This document shows, in pieces, positions 1 to 8,383 of a stretch of DNA of 46,051 nt (position 1 is the first letter of the stretch; each line of letters begins with the position of its first letter). The notes under the pieces were generated by a model that worked only from the letters and a program-made list of their open reading frames with translations, ran no database searches and had not been told where the DNA came from. Source of the stretch: an uncultured Lachnospiraceae bacterium (lineage in GTDB: Bacteria; Bacillota; Clostridia; Lachnospirales; Lachnospiraceae); contig CAJUNP010000025.1 of assembly GCA_910587935.1 (NCBI GenBank), positions 1 through 46,051 on the forward strand. The letters are read 5' to 3'. The position numbers and the translations under genes are program-made.

Positions 1-2572
1 CGCCGCTTATTGGATTTTTACTTTCGGAATCAATCTTTTTAAAGGCAAATTCGGTGGTGGGATCGTTCTTTATATACATATACCCATCCTTCTGGTTAGC
101 CTGCCATAATCCTGTAGGACCTTCGCCGCCATTGATTTTATACTGCATACCTGCCTGCGCGTTATAAACAGTCCCATGCGCCCAGTAAGCGGAATCGTCC
201 GTTCCTGCAGATTCGGATACTACGATTTTCCAGGGTGCTTCGGGAAGCACAAAACCTTCGGGCGCTTTCGTCTCCGTCAGGTAATACGTTCCGGCTTTAA
301 TATTCTGAAAGCCAAACATTCCGTCGGCCCCGCTGACCGCTTCCATCTTAAACTGCATATCAGCTTCCGAGGTAAGGACAAATTCCGCACCGGCAAGGCT
401 GTGATCCAGCTTGCCATGTTCTACTTTGCGGAAATTTAAATCCAATGTTTTTTCCCTGACAGGAGTGTTTTTGATTTCCGTAATCAAGTCGGTTCCGTCC
501 AATAAGTTTACCTTCACGGAATCTCCGTCCTTAACTGCCTGCACCTGCCATTCTCTGTCGCTGATTTCATATCCTTCCGGCGCTTTGGTTTCCTTTAAAG
601 TGTAATTCCCTTCCGTCAGTCCGGTAAAGGTAACCTCTCCATTTTCTCCCGACACCGCCCATTTAACTTCTGTTCCCGCATGATTATAAAGCGTAAATTC
701 CGCACCTTTCAAAGGCGCTCCCGTTTCGCTGTCGGTCTTCGTAAAAGAAAGGCTGCCGTAGCTTTCCGTTACAATCCGGGATTCTACGTTGGGAAGAACA
801 AATTCCATAAAGCAGCTGGAGGCATAGGCCCCGCGTTCCATAAATAAAACGGTAACCTGATACTCGCGATCGGGATCGTATTTTTCATTGGCATTTTCCC
901 ACCAGCAGTCGACGCTTCTGTCTGTAACGCCAAAATATGATTTCCAAAGATCAACCGTATTGGAAACTCCATTATCTTCATATCTGCTCGGATAAGTACT
1001 GTGTATTCCCCCCAGATCCAGTACAAGTTCTCCGTCTACAAATACCCACAGGTCATCGTCTCCCTGAAAGGTATAAGACAAATCACCGATATAATCGCCC
1101 AATTTAAATGTAAAATCATAACGCATTCCGAAATACCAGTTATGATCCGTATAACCGCCAACAGGAATGAACTGCGCACCGGGCACCTTATCCAGCGGAA
1201 AGAACTGTCCGCTTACATCTCCCGGCTGATAGGAGTGCCGATCATACTCTTCCTCATTCTGACATTTTGAAAAAGTCTCCCCATACTGTTCCGATACGGC
1301 GCTGTAAAGCTGATAACGGTTTCCTTTCTGATCAAAAGTCAGTCTGAAATCATCCGCATAGATCTCTTTGCCCTGCACCGGATCCATGGTAAAATATCCG
1401 GGTTCCACAATCTGCTGTCCCGCGCTGTTTTTCCCCCAGACAACATTTTTCAAATCGTCCGTCAAACCGGAAGCGATTCCCTGTACCAAAGCCTTATTCC
1501 CCGTACCGCCTTCAAAGGCGTTGGCATTTCCCCCATAAGTCCCGTCTATAATAAGCTCCGCAGCATTTGCCGGCCTGTCCTCCCCTCTTCCCATTACCAG
1601 ATAACAGGAAGCATTCTCATCCGTCAAAGCGCTGTTGATTCCGTCCGATCCGCCCGGAATCTGAAATCCTCCGTGCCACGCATAAACAGCTTTTTCATAT
1701 ACGGTCCCATTAATAGTGATATTTTCAACAGACTCTCCCTTTTTAATGGTCCGTCTTCCTTTTCCTCCTACTTCAACAAGGGTGATTGAATCGTTTCGTA
1801 TGCCGTCCCATGCCACCTTATATTCCGTATTGCCGATCTTAAAAACCGTATTATTATTTACATTGATTTCGGTCAGAGTTTTCTCGGAAACCGTGTAGTC
1901 ATAAAAAATTACACGGTTTTCATATCGTTCCGATTTACCTGCCGGCTCATAGCTTAACTCAATCGTTGCATCCGCAGCTATTACAATTTCTTTATCGGAA
2001 AAATCCGTATCGCTTAATATAATCTCTTCTTCTTTACCGTCCGCAAAAATCACTTTGATTCCCGTCAGAGTATAATCATCGCCTCCGGCTGTCATTTGTG
2101 CCGCAGCCAGATCGGTATATATCTTTTTCTCATTCTTCCCTATAGTTTCCGTAAAAGGTTTATAAAAAGGCGTTCCGTCCAGCAAATGCCTGTAAGTAAC
2201 GGTACATTCCCCGTCTTCTCCGGTAATCACAATGACATAGGCGGAAAAATGAGCGGTTGTCATCTCTATGGTCTGCTCCGCTATTACCTCATCCTCCATG
2301 GACACTTCCTGATCTTCTATCTCAACGATTTGTTCTGCATCTCCATCGGATACGGTACTGCCGTTACCCGGCGCTGCAGGTTCTGCCGTTAAATCGGAAG
2401 GAGCTGCGTTTTCCTCAGAAGCAGCTTCCATGCCATCGGTTTCTTCCGTATTCATGTCCATGACGGCATCTCCTCCGCTTACCGTTTCCGCCATGGCCGG
2501 AAGCGCGTCTCCCGTAAACAGGGCCGCCGCCATAACCACCGCAAAAATTCGCCTCATCCATCCAAAATTCAT
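1..2572 (-). CDS. Fibro-slime / Cna-B (SpaA-type) surface adhesin, C-terminus beyond window
   Basis: This is the first 857 codons of a large secreted surface protein; the gene runs off the left edge. Residues 1-29 are a signal peptide (MRR, then a hydrophobic run, then AMA). A low-complexity acidic linker follows. Around residues 450-560 is a fibro-slime/PA14-like domain, with the hallmark GDDDLWVFVDG near residue 504 and LDLGGIHS just after. Cna-B/SpaA domains begin near residue 609 (FTKTD, closing with KETKAPEGYE) and near 714 (FRKVE, closing with TETKAPEGF). A third begins at about 847 (FKKID). The Lys and Glu expected for intramolecular isopeptide bonds are present in the repeats. A sortase signal would lie outside the window. 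The ATG at 2572 follows AAAGGAGG. The role is inferred as wall-anchored adhesion. The neighbouring SARP-type regulator may control it, given the direct repeats in its promoter. Confidence 0.85.
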   Translation of the reverse strand, partial: MNFGWMRRIFAVVMAAALFTGDALPAMAETVSGGDAVMDMNTEETDGMEAASEENAAPSDLTAEPAAPGNGSTVSDGDAEQIVEIEDQEVSMEDEVIAEQTIEMTTAHFSAYVIVITGEDGECTVTYRHLLDGTPFYKPFTETIGKNEKKIYTDLAAAQMTAGGDDYTLTGIKVIFADGKEEEIILSDTDFSDKEIVIAADATIELSYEPAGKSERYENRVIFYDYTVSEKTLTEINVNNNTVFKIGNTEYKVAWDGIRNDSITLVEVGGKGRRTIKKGESVENITINGTVYEKAVYAWHGGFQIPGGSDGINSALTDENASCYLVMGRGEDRPANAAELIIDGTYGGNANAFEGGTGNKALVQGIASGLTDDLKNVVWGKNSAGQQIVEPGYFTMDPVQGKEIYADDFRLTFDQKGNRYQLYSAVSEQYGETFSKCQNEEEYDRHSYQPGDVSGQFFPLDKVPGAQFIPVGGYTDHNWYFGMRYDFTFKLGDYIGDLSYTFQGDDDLWVFVDGELVLDLGGIHSTYPSRYEDNGVSNTVDLWKSYFGVTDRSVDCWWENANEKYDPDREYQVTVLFMERGAYASSCFMEFVLPNVESRIVTESYGSLSFTKTDSETGAPLKGAEFTLYNHAGTEVKWAVSGENGEVTFTGLTEGNYTLKETKAPEGYEISDREWQVQAVKDGDSVKVNLLDGTDLITEIKNTPVREKTLDLNFRKVEHGKLDHSLAGAEFVLTSEADMQFKMEAVSGADGMFGFQNIKAGTYYLTETKAPEGFVLPEAPWKIVVSESAGTDDSAYWAHGTVYNAQAGMQYKINGGEGPTGLWQANQKDGYMYIKNDPTTEFAFKKIDSESKNPISG

Positions 2573-2603
2573 GTAAATCCTCCTTTTACACATCATCAAT
2601 AGT

Positions 2604-2636
2604 AATATAGCAATTAAAAGTCACACGTAGGTCACA
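2604..2636 (-). promoter_or_regulatory. Candidate SARP operator and -10 for the adhesin gene
   Basis: On the minus strand, TGTGAC occurs twice (2631-2636 and 2620-2625) with start-to-start spacing of exactly 11 bp. A TATATT hexamer (2604-2609) lies 10 bp further downstream. Streptomyces-antibiotic-regulatory-protein family activators are known to bind heptamer direct repeats on an 11-bp period just upstream of the -10. The nearest upstream gene cluster encodes such a regulator. The binding itself is inferred. Confidence 0.45.
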
Positions 2637-2656
2637 TCACAAGAGTTTTTTCACAA

Positions 2657-2690
2657 TAAAAACGCGTATACAGTCAGACTGCATACGCGC
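2657..2690 (-). terminator. Rho-independent terminator after the 145-aa gene
   Basis: A GC-rich stem of about 13 bp with one G-U type mismatch and a minimal loop (2663-2675 pairs with 2677-2689) is followed on the minus strand by TTTTT. It separates the regulator/145-aa transcript from the adhesin gene. Confidence 0.75.
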
Positions 2691-2725
2691 TTCTTGCTAC
2701 CCTATCCTGACAAGGGCATAATGCC

Positions 2726-3163
2726 TCAGGCCATTTCATTCAGTTTAATCATGCTGGATAAAAGCTCAACTTCTCCGTTAAAATCAGCCGCGCAGTTACC
2801 GTCTCCGTCATATAAATTGCCCTGCCAGCTTGTGTTTTGTCTTGATTTTACAATCACATCAAAAGTCCTCTTCCTTCCGCACTGCGTTAAAATATTTTCG
2901 GTTTCCCGCCAAATTCTGGGCAATCCCCTGTACGCATTTTTTATTTCCTTCCCCTCATCAAAACTCCGTTTATCCTGAAAAGCCTGCGGATACCCACACT
3001 TGTCAAACAATTCGTCCATTTTCACAAAAATCTCGCTCATACTGACAAAAGGAATTGGTTCGGACGACAGCGGAGAATAAATTCTGCCGCTTATATCCAA
3101 TTCTATATTATCAATGCAAATTCGAAAAGCATTTGCCGGAAAAAATCGGTTCAATTCTGCCAT
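2726..3163 (-). CDS. Unknown 145-aa protein, co-transcribed with BTAD regulator
   Basis: I do not recognise this protein. It is soluble-looking, with no signal peptide or membrane segment. It is predicted to mix beta and alpha structure, with an aromatic and charged C-terminal half (RQNTSWQGNLYDGDGN). The ATG lies 7 bp beyond the stop of the BTAD regulator, and its Shine-Dalgarno-like GTGAGGT is inside the end of that gene, so the two are translationally linked. A terminator follows directly. Its fixed position behind the regulator suggests a partner or a modulator of it, but that is inference from context only. Confidence 0.7.
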   Translation of the reverse strand: MAELNRFFPANAFRICIDNIELDISGRIYSPLSSEPIPFVSMSEIFVKMDELFDKCGYPQAFQDKRSFDEGKEIKNAYRGLPRIWRETENILTQCGRKRTFDVIVKSRQNTSWQGNLYDGDGNCAADFNGEVELLSSMIKLNEMA

Positions 3164-3170
3164 TTTGTCA

Positions 3171-4382
3171 TTACCTCACCAAAGAAGACCTTGCCGCCGT
3201 TACCTGTTCATAGTCTGTCTTAATCATTATTTTCTTTCCTTTATTTTTATCATAAAAATATGCTAATATACGTTTGGAAACCTGTACGCTGCTCTCATAT
3301 GTACAGCCCGGAAGCAACAGCACAAACTGTGTATCGCTGTATCTTGCCGCCACATCGCCAATACGGAGCGTTCCCTTAAGAGCCTCTTCCAACTGCTTCA
3401 TCGCCTGATTCATTAAAAACTTTTTCATTTTAGAATTCTCTGATTTTACGCTTTCGTTTACTTCCACCGTTAGAAGCACTACATATTCCGCTTCTCCCAA
3501 ACGTCCGATTTTTCGGGCTTCCAACCGGTATATCTCCCGGAAAACGGGATAGCCGCACAGGTAAACGCCGACCGGTTTTTCAACCTCCGCCATATCCTCC
3601 GAAACGCTTTCCATACCTTCGGCTTCGGTTCCCTTGTTCATTTTCAAAAGCTCTTTCTGAACCTCCTGCAGCCGTTCGGAATTGCGGACGCCAAGGGCAT
3701 CATATAAAATCCTGACAGCCTCTTCATAACTTTTAAGGGCAAGTTCAAATTTATTTTGGCGTATCAAAGCCATAATATAAAAACAATGCATCTGTTCGTC
3801 AACTTTATCAAAATGAAGACCGTTAATACAAATCCGTTCCATATCCTGATAACGATTTTCTTTCTGATATAATTCTGCAAGTTCTTTCGTCGCCGTTAAA
3901 AACAGGGAATGGTAATAGGTAGATAAGGTCACAGCCCAATGCCTGTCGAGAATATGATCCATAAATTCCCCTTTATACAACGCCAGCGCCCGTTCATAAC
4001 TTTGAATAGCCGCTTCTTCTTTTGACGCAGCCTTTGCCTGCTTGCAGAACCGTTCAAAATTTTCCGCGTCAAAGCATATCTCTATTTCCGTATTCCAGCT
4101 ATATGCTCCGGGACTTGTAATAATATACTTTGCATTTCCAAACGTAACTTTCAAAATATTGCGGAGGCGGTACATCAGATTTTTCAAAGCGCCCGCCGGA
4201 TTATCCGTCTCTTCGTCCTGCCATAGCGCCTCGGCAAGTTCCTGTATGGTAATGGGATGTTCTCTGTGCGTCAGGATATAAATTAAAAGCTTCTTCAACA
4301 TATCGGAGCGAAGAATATCATCGTTCAGGACAGCGTCGCCGCCCACCACTGAAAATTTTCCCAATGTGCTCACTTCTAACAC
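3171..4382 (-). CDS. SARP/BTAD-type transcriptional regulator with degenerate GGDEF-like tail
   Basis: This is a 403-aa regulator. Residues 1 to about 90 form an OmpR-like winged helix (LLIYILTHREHPITIQELAEAL, then a KNLMYRLRNIL recognition region). Residues about 95-240 form the TPR-like bacterial transcriptional activator domain (repeated YERALALYKGEF and ALKSYEEAVRIL elements). Residues about 270-390 resemble a GGDEF fold: the LRIGDVAARYSDTQFVLLLPG segment matches the usual R-GD-x-x-RYGGDEF-LLP pattern, but SDTQF replaces GGDEF, so cyclase activity is not expected. The start is GTG at 4382, 6 bp after GGGAGGAG. The likely target is the adjacent adhesin gene, where 11-bp-spaced repeats occur. 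The BTAD assignment is strong; the GGDEF-like relation is a reading of motif spacing. Confidence 0.85.
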   Translation of the reverse strand: MLEVSTLGKFSVVGGDAVLNDDILRSDMLKKLLIYILTHREHPITIQELAEALWQDEETDNPAGALKNLMYRLRNILKVTFGNAKYIITSPGAYSWNTEIEICFDAENFERFCKQAKAASKEEAAIQSYERALALYKGEFMDHILDRHWAVTLSTYYHSLFLTATKELAELYQKENRYQDMERICINGLHFDKVDEQMHCFYIMALIRQNKFELALKSYEEAVRILYDALGVRNSERLQEVQKELLKMNKGTEAEGMESVSEDMAEVEKPVGVYLCGYPVFREIYRLEARKIGRLGEAEYVVLLTVEVNESVKSENSKMKKFLMNQAMKQLEEALKGTLRIGDVAARYSDTQFVLLLPGCTYESSVQVSKRILAYFYDKNKGKKIMIKTDYEQVTAARSSLVR

Positions 4383-4424
4383 GAATTTCTCCTCCCTTCG
4401 TCCCTCTTTGTCAAATCTGCATCT

Positions 4425-4475
4425 TGTTAGTCTAGGTATTCTAGCATAATTTTCCTACAGACACAATCAAAATAT
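4425..4475 (-). promoter_or_regulatory. Candidate sigma-A promoter and palindrome for the BTAD gene
   Basis: Upstream of the BTAD gene the minus strand reads TTGATT, 16 bp, TATGCT. The short palindrome CTAG-AATAC-CTAG begins at the end of the -10 region and could be an operator. Both are matches by eye only. Confidence 0.35.
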
Positions 4476-4527
4476 GAAATTTGCACAAAAAAAGATAAAA
4501 AAGGACAAGAAGAAACGAGCCGTAAGA

Positions 4528-4570
4528 AAAGGACGCTCAAAAAGCAATCGCTTTTCATCCGTCCTTTTGC
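4528..4570 (-). terminator. Long hairpin terminator after the solute-binding lipoprotein gene
   Basis: AAAAGGACG and CGTCCTTTT form the outer stem, and AAAAGC/GCTTTT an inner stem. The minus-strand transcript ends in CCTTTTCTT. It lies about 35 bp beyond the stop codon at 4605 and before the BTAD promoter. Confidence 0.6.
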
Positions 4571-4604
4571 ACACCGATTTTACAATATTTTTATCTGTTT
4601 TCGC

Positions 4605-6827
4605 TTACTCTGCCAGATACATCCGAAGTCCCGCTTCCACCCGGTCTATGGTTTCCTCCAGCGTTCTGCTTCCGTCTAAGTATCCTGCTACGGAATCGGC
4701 CAGCTTATTTTTGACTTCCGTATCTTCTACCACCTTTTTATCCACGCTTCTGCACATTTCCAGAAGCTCATCCGCCTGCACTCCGTCGAAATCCTTAATC
4801 TCAAATCCGATGGACTGGCCGCCGCCCAAATCAATGGTCGTATAAGCTTCCGCATCGGTACGGTCTTTCCCTGCCTGATTTTCCAGGGAAACCGCGTTGA
4901 TCGGAAAACCGTCATAGAAATCCGCATTCTGCACTTCATTGGACAAGGCGAAAGCCAAAAATTCTTTTGCCAGCTCCGGTTCTTTTGTCTGGCTGTATAT
5001 TCCCGCTTCAAATTTGGGAATATACGCGTTTTCAAAGCACGCTACCGTTCCGTTTACCAGCTTTGCCGCACTGACAGGCAGCATGGACTGATTAAAACCG
5101 TCCGCCTGGTAAAAAGCCGTTTGTACGGAGCTTGCAATATCCCAGATATCCGGATGCCTCTCCCTGTCTCCATAACTTTCCACAATACCGCAGTTTTCCG
5201 CGATCACTTTCAGGTATTCCAGATATTCCTTTAACACTTCCCGGTTCAGTTGTTTATCCTGAATAATGGAATCCGTGAAAAACGGGGCAAATTCATCAAC
5301 CAAATCCCATACCGTTCTTTCTCCCAGCATGGATTCCTGTCTGGCCGCAAAATCCGCCGCCATAGACTTCATATCCTGAACGTCTTTTGCGTTCACATCT
5401 TTTCCGACCAGCAAATTCAGGGCAAAGCGAAGGGGAACCGCATAGCGCGTACCGTCTTCATTCCGGTAGCTCTGTGTGATGTTTGTCAGAAGTTCTCCTT
5501 TTTCTTCCATCGGCGCCAGAATTTCTTCCAGATCAAGCAAAAGCCCTTTTTCCATAAAGGATTTTGCGTTAAGTCCGTCCAGAATCAGAATATCCGATGC
5601 ATTCCCGGCCAGGATTTCCGCGTTCAGGGAAGAATAAATGCTGTTTAAATCTACGTTTCCGCCGTATATATCATCATATGTCAGTTCTGTTTCCACGATC
5701 ACTTCCACATCCGGATGTTTCTTCTGGAACAGCGCCGCTGCCTGTTTGATAACGGAACTCTCATATACCGTATAAACAGTCAGTGTTCTGCCTGTCCCGA
5801 CTTCCAGATCGGGATCGTAATCATACCGCATCAGACCGCCGCCCTCTCCTTTAAACAACGCGAAGATAACGCCGTCATCCATTGCCGCAATTCCCTGACA
5901 CCACATGGTTTCCATGATCAGGGATGAATATCTTGCCGGAATAATCTGTTTCCAGCTCTTTTCACCCGCCTCATACCTGTAAAAGCCTTCGTCATTGCAG
6001 ATTACCACGTTTCCGTCTGACGTCACATCCACAAAGGTCTGAGCCAGTCCCGAACTTTTCTCATTAAATTCAATCACTTCTACAGGCTCATTCTTTCCCA
6101 CCTGATACTTTTCCACGCCGGTGAGCGCCGACATATCGGAACAGGGAAACAGATAAAAACCGTCTTTTCCGGCAACTGCAGCTTCCAGATAATTGTTGCT
6201 GACGGATATCTGATTGACAAGTTCTCCCGTATCGCTGCCGTAAAACTCCAGACGGTCATAAAATCCGCCTACCAGCGTATCCGAATCCGCAAAGCTCACA
6301 AATTCAGGAGAATCATAATACATAAAACCATCCATCTCCTGACCCTCTTTCCAACCCTGCGGCGTAATTTCCTGAACTTCTTTTCCGTCTTTTGTTGCAA
6401 ACAAATGACCCCAATAGCTTCCTTCTTCTTCGCTATACTGCGCATATAAAACTGCCTGCGCGCCTTCTCCCCGGATGTAATTCATTCTCCAAAAGGCTTC
6501 TTTAAGTTCCAGTTTATTCAGCCATTCACATTCCGTTTTTGTAAAGCCTGACTGACCGTCCTGTATATATTCCGCAAAAGTATAGACTTCATTGTCCATT
6601 CTGCTTTCCAGAAAATACAATTTGCCATCCCGGATACCAATCTGCGCAATATCGTCCGCATCTACTCCTTCGGGCAATTCCACCGGACTTTCCACATAAC
6701 GTCCCCGCTCTGTCTTCCCTGTCGTACCCGCCGGTTTATCTTCTTTACCGCCGCATCCCGTTATGCTGATGCCAACCGTCAACGCAAGTAACAGAGCCGT
6801 TAATTGATACATTCTTTTATGTTTCAC
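4605..6827 (-). CDS. Extracellular solute-binding lipoprotein, propeller-like N-terminus
   Basis: This 740-aa lipoprotein is anchored by the lipobox ISITGC about 25 residues in. From about residue 45 to 350 it contains repeated short beta segments of the type RDGKLYFLE and DGNVVICNDEGFYRYE, suggesting a beta-propeller-like sensor region. From about 360 to the end it resembles family 1 extracellular solute-binding proteins (LTVYTVYESSVIKQAAALFQ, later FLAFALSNEVQ). The start is GTG at 6827, 9 bp after AAGGAGG; an ATG 24 bp upstream overlaps that site and is rejected. No ABC permease or ATPase lies nearby, so it may serve a distant transporter or act as a sensor. The substrate is unknown. Confidence 0.8.
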   Translation of the reverse strand: MKHKRMYQLTALLLALTVGISITGCGGKEDKPAGTTGKTERGRYVESPVELPEGVDADDIAQIGIRDGKLYFLESRMDNEVYTFAEYIQDGQSGFTKTECEWLNKLELKEAFWRMNYIRGEGAQAVLYAQYSEEEGSYWGHLFATKDGKEVQEITPQGWKEGQEMDGFMYYDSPEFVSFADSDTLVGGFYDRLEFYGSDTGELVNQISVSNNYLEAAVAGKDGFYLFPCSDMSALTGVEKYQVGKNEPVEVIEFNEKSSGLAQTFVDVTSDGNVVICNDEGFYRYEAGEKSWKQIIPARYSSLIMETMWCQGIAAMDDGVIFALFKGEGGGLMRYDYDPDLEVGTGRTLTVYTVYESSVIKQAAALFQKKHPDVEVIVETELTYDDIYGGNVDLNSIYSSLNAEILAGNASDILILDGLNAKSFMEKGLLLDLEEILAPMEEKGELLTNITQSYRNEDGTRYAVPLRFALNLLVGKDVNAKDVQDMKSMAADFAARQESMLGERTVWDLVDEFAPFFTDSIIQDKQLNREVLKEYLEYLKVIAENCGIVESYGDRERHPDIWDIASSVQTAFYQADGFNQSMLPVSAAKLVNGTVACFENAYIPKFEAGIYSQTKEPELAKEFLAFALSNEVQNADFYDGFPINAVSLENQAGKDRTDAEAYTTIDLGGGQSIGFEIKDFDGVQADELLEMCRSVDKKVVEDTEVKNKLADSVAGYLDGSRTLEETIDRVEAGLRMYLAE

Positions 6828-6925
6828 CGCTCTATGCCTCCTTTTCTTCATGACACTCAGTATAACAGGCACTTATTAAGATGTATTTCTGATTTTCTTA
6901 AGATTTACTTATTTTTATACCCATG

Positions 6926-6960
6926 CCTTTCCTGCATGGGCTCTTCCCATGCGGGAAAGG
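6926..6960. repeat. 15-bp inverted repeat, hairpin without T-tract
   Basis: Arms 6926-6940 and 6946-6960 pair over 15 positions with one mismatch around a 5-base loop. No run of T follows on either strand, so it is not a textbook terminator. It could be an RNA-stabilising hairpin at the end of the seven-gene minus-strand run. Confidence 0.65.
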
Positions 6961-6973
6961 CCCCAATGCGTCA

Positions 6974-6998
6974 GGTTGAAAGCGCTTTTCTTTCAACC
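6974..6998 (-). terminator. Hairpin immediately after the rsmF-like stop codon
   Basis: Arms GGTTGAAAG (6974-6982) and CTTTCAACC (6990-6998) pair perfectly around a 7-base loop, starting 2 bp after the stop codon. There is no clear T-tract. Together with the hairpin at 6926-6960 it probably forms the 3' end of the operon transcript. Confidence 0.4.
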
Positions 6999-7000
6999 TT

Positions 7001-8371
7001 CTACCCCCGCAGTCCTTTCGGATAATGATTTTTCATGACTCCTCCCGTAAGTTTTCCCCATCCGAGACTGATTCCGTCCACCGTAATTAAGTACCAGCCC
7101 TTCTCACCTTCCGCCTGCAAAGTCTCTCCTCGCAGGTACGCCTGTGCTTCCTGTCCATGGGAATCCAGATTCTTTGCGTATTTTACATCACTGTCCGAAA
7201 GCGCCAGGGCCAGCGCATGGGACGGCTCGAATCGGTTCTTTTTAAGGGTTCCCAGATGAAGGCCGGCCCTCAGAACTTTCAACTTATGTAAACTTGGTGT
7301 CCCCTCCGGCGCAAGATACAGCTGATCTCCGAATTTCAATAAAACGCCGGTTAACTCCTTCCGGATATATTGCCTTAGGAAACCTGCGAATTCCCCACAT
7401 TCTTTCTCCCGTGTTCCAGCCTCTGTTTTACACGGACGATTCGCTTCTTTGTTTTCTCTCTCTTTTATAAGCACGGCCGCATAATGTCCTTCCCCTTCTA
7501 CCTTGTGAGGGAAAAGCCGTACCGTATTTTCAATCCCTGGCGCCGGATTCTCCACCCAGTCTCCCCGTCCGCCCGTAAAACCGTCCGCAAAAGCAGGCGG
7601 CGCTATGGAAAACTCGGAATGTCGTGCCAGAAAACGGCTGACGCTTCCTTCGTTTTCTTCCGGTGCGAAGGTACATGTAGAATATACCAGTCTTCCGCCT
7701 GCCTTTAACATTCCCGCCGCCGCATCCAGAATTTCATCCTGCCTTTTTGCGCACAGCTCCACATTCTGCATACTCCACTCCCGGCACGCTTCTTCTTTCT
7801 TTCTAAACATCCCTTCGCCGGAACAGGGGGCATCTACCAGAATTCTGTCAAAATATTGTTCAAACCGTTCGGCCAAAGTATCCGGCGCCTCATTCAGAAC
7901 AAGCGCGTTGCAGATTCCCATCCTCTCGATATTCTCCGATAAGATTCTGGCTCTCGCGGGATGTATCTCATTGCATACCAAAAGTCCCTGTCCCCGCATA
8001 TCCGCCGCAATCTGTGTGCTCTTCCCTCCGGGGGCCGCGCACAAATCCAGAATTCTCTCTCCCGGCCCGGCGTTAAGAAAAGCGGCCGGAGCCATGGCGC
8101 TGGCCTCTTGAATATAGTAAAGTCCCGCTTCGTGAAAAGGATGCTTTCCCGGTCTTACATTTTCTTCATAGTAATAGCCGTACTTTGCCCAAGGCACTGC
8201 CTCCTGTAAATAAGGCAGCCGCTTTTTTATCTGCTCCTGCGGCACTTCTCCTCCCTTTAACGGATTCCACCGCAGGGAAAAACGGTGGGAATTCTCATAC
8301 CCGGCAAGAAAATCCGCATATTCCGTTCCCAGCAAAATTTTCATACGATTCAAAAATTCCTGCGGCAGCAT
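7001..8371 (-). CDS. rsmF: RsmF-like rRNA m5C methyltransferase (NOL1/NOP2/Sun family)
   Basis: This predicted S-adenosylmethionine-dependent rRNA cytosine-5 methyltransferase has 456 aa. The SAM-binding motif ILDLCAAPGGKST is at about residues 107-119. Motif IV, DAPCSGEGMFRK, carries the PC cysteine, and YSTCTFAPEENE carries the TC catalytic cysteine. The N-terminal LRWNPLK segment and a C-terminal PUA-like extension ending NHYPKGLRG match the RsmF/YebU subfamily rather than RsmB. The ATG at 8371 follows AGGAGGGG. It is the last gene of the seven-gene run, 12 bp after the LRR gene. The exact target nucleotide cannot be read from sequence. Confidence 0.9.
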   Translation of the reverse strand: MLPQEFLNRMKILLGTEYADFLAGYENSHRFSLRWNPLKGGEVPQEQIKKRLPYLQEAVPWAKYGYYYEENVRPGKHPFHEAGLYYIQEASAMAPAAFLNAGPGERILDLCAAPGGKSTQIAADMRGQGLLVCNEIHPARARILSENIERMGICNALVLNEAPDTLAERFEQYFDRILVDAPCSGEGMFRKKEEACREWSMQNVELCAKRQDEILDAAAGMLKAGGRLVYSTCTFAPEENEGSVSRFLARHSEFSIAPPAFADGFTGGRGDWVENPAPGIENTVRLFPHKVEGEGHYAAVLIKERENKEANRPCKTEAGTREKECGEFAGFLRQYIRKELTGVLLKFGDQLYLAPEGTPSLHKLKVLRAGLHLGTLKKNRFEPSHALALALSDSDVKYAKNLDSHGQEAQAYLRGETLQAEGEKGWYLITVDGISLGWGKLTGGVMKNHYPKGLRG

Positions 8372-8383
8372 GATGAACCCCTC

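Noticed and set aside
784..1270. Plus- and minus-frame ORFs of 80-90 codons inside the adhesin gene
   Set aside because: They overlap the clear Cna-B/fibro-slime reading frame, have no ribosome sites and show no family motifs.
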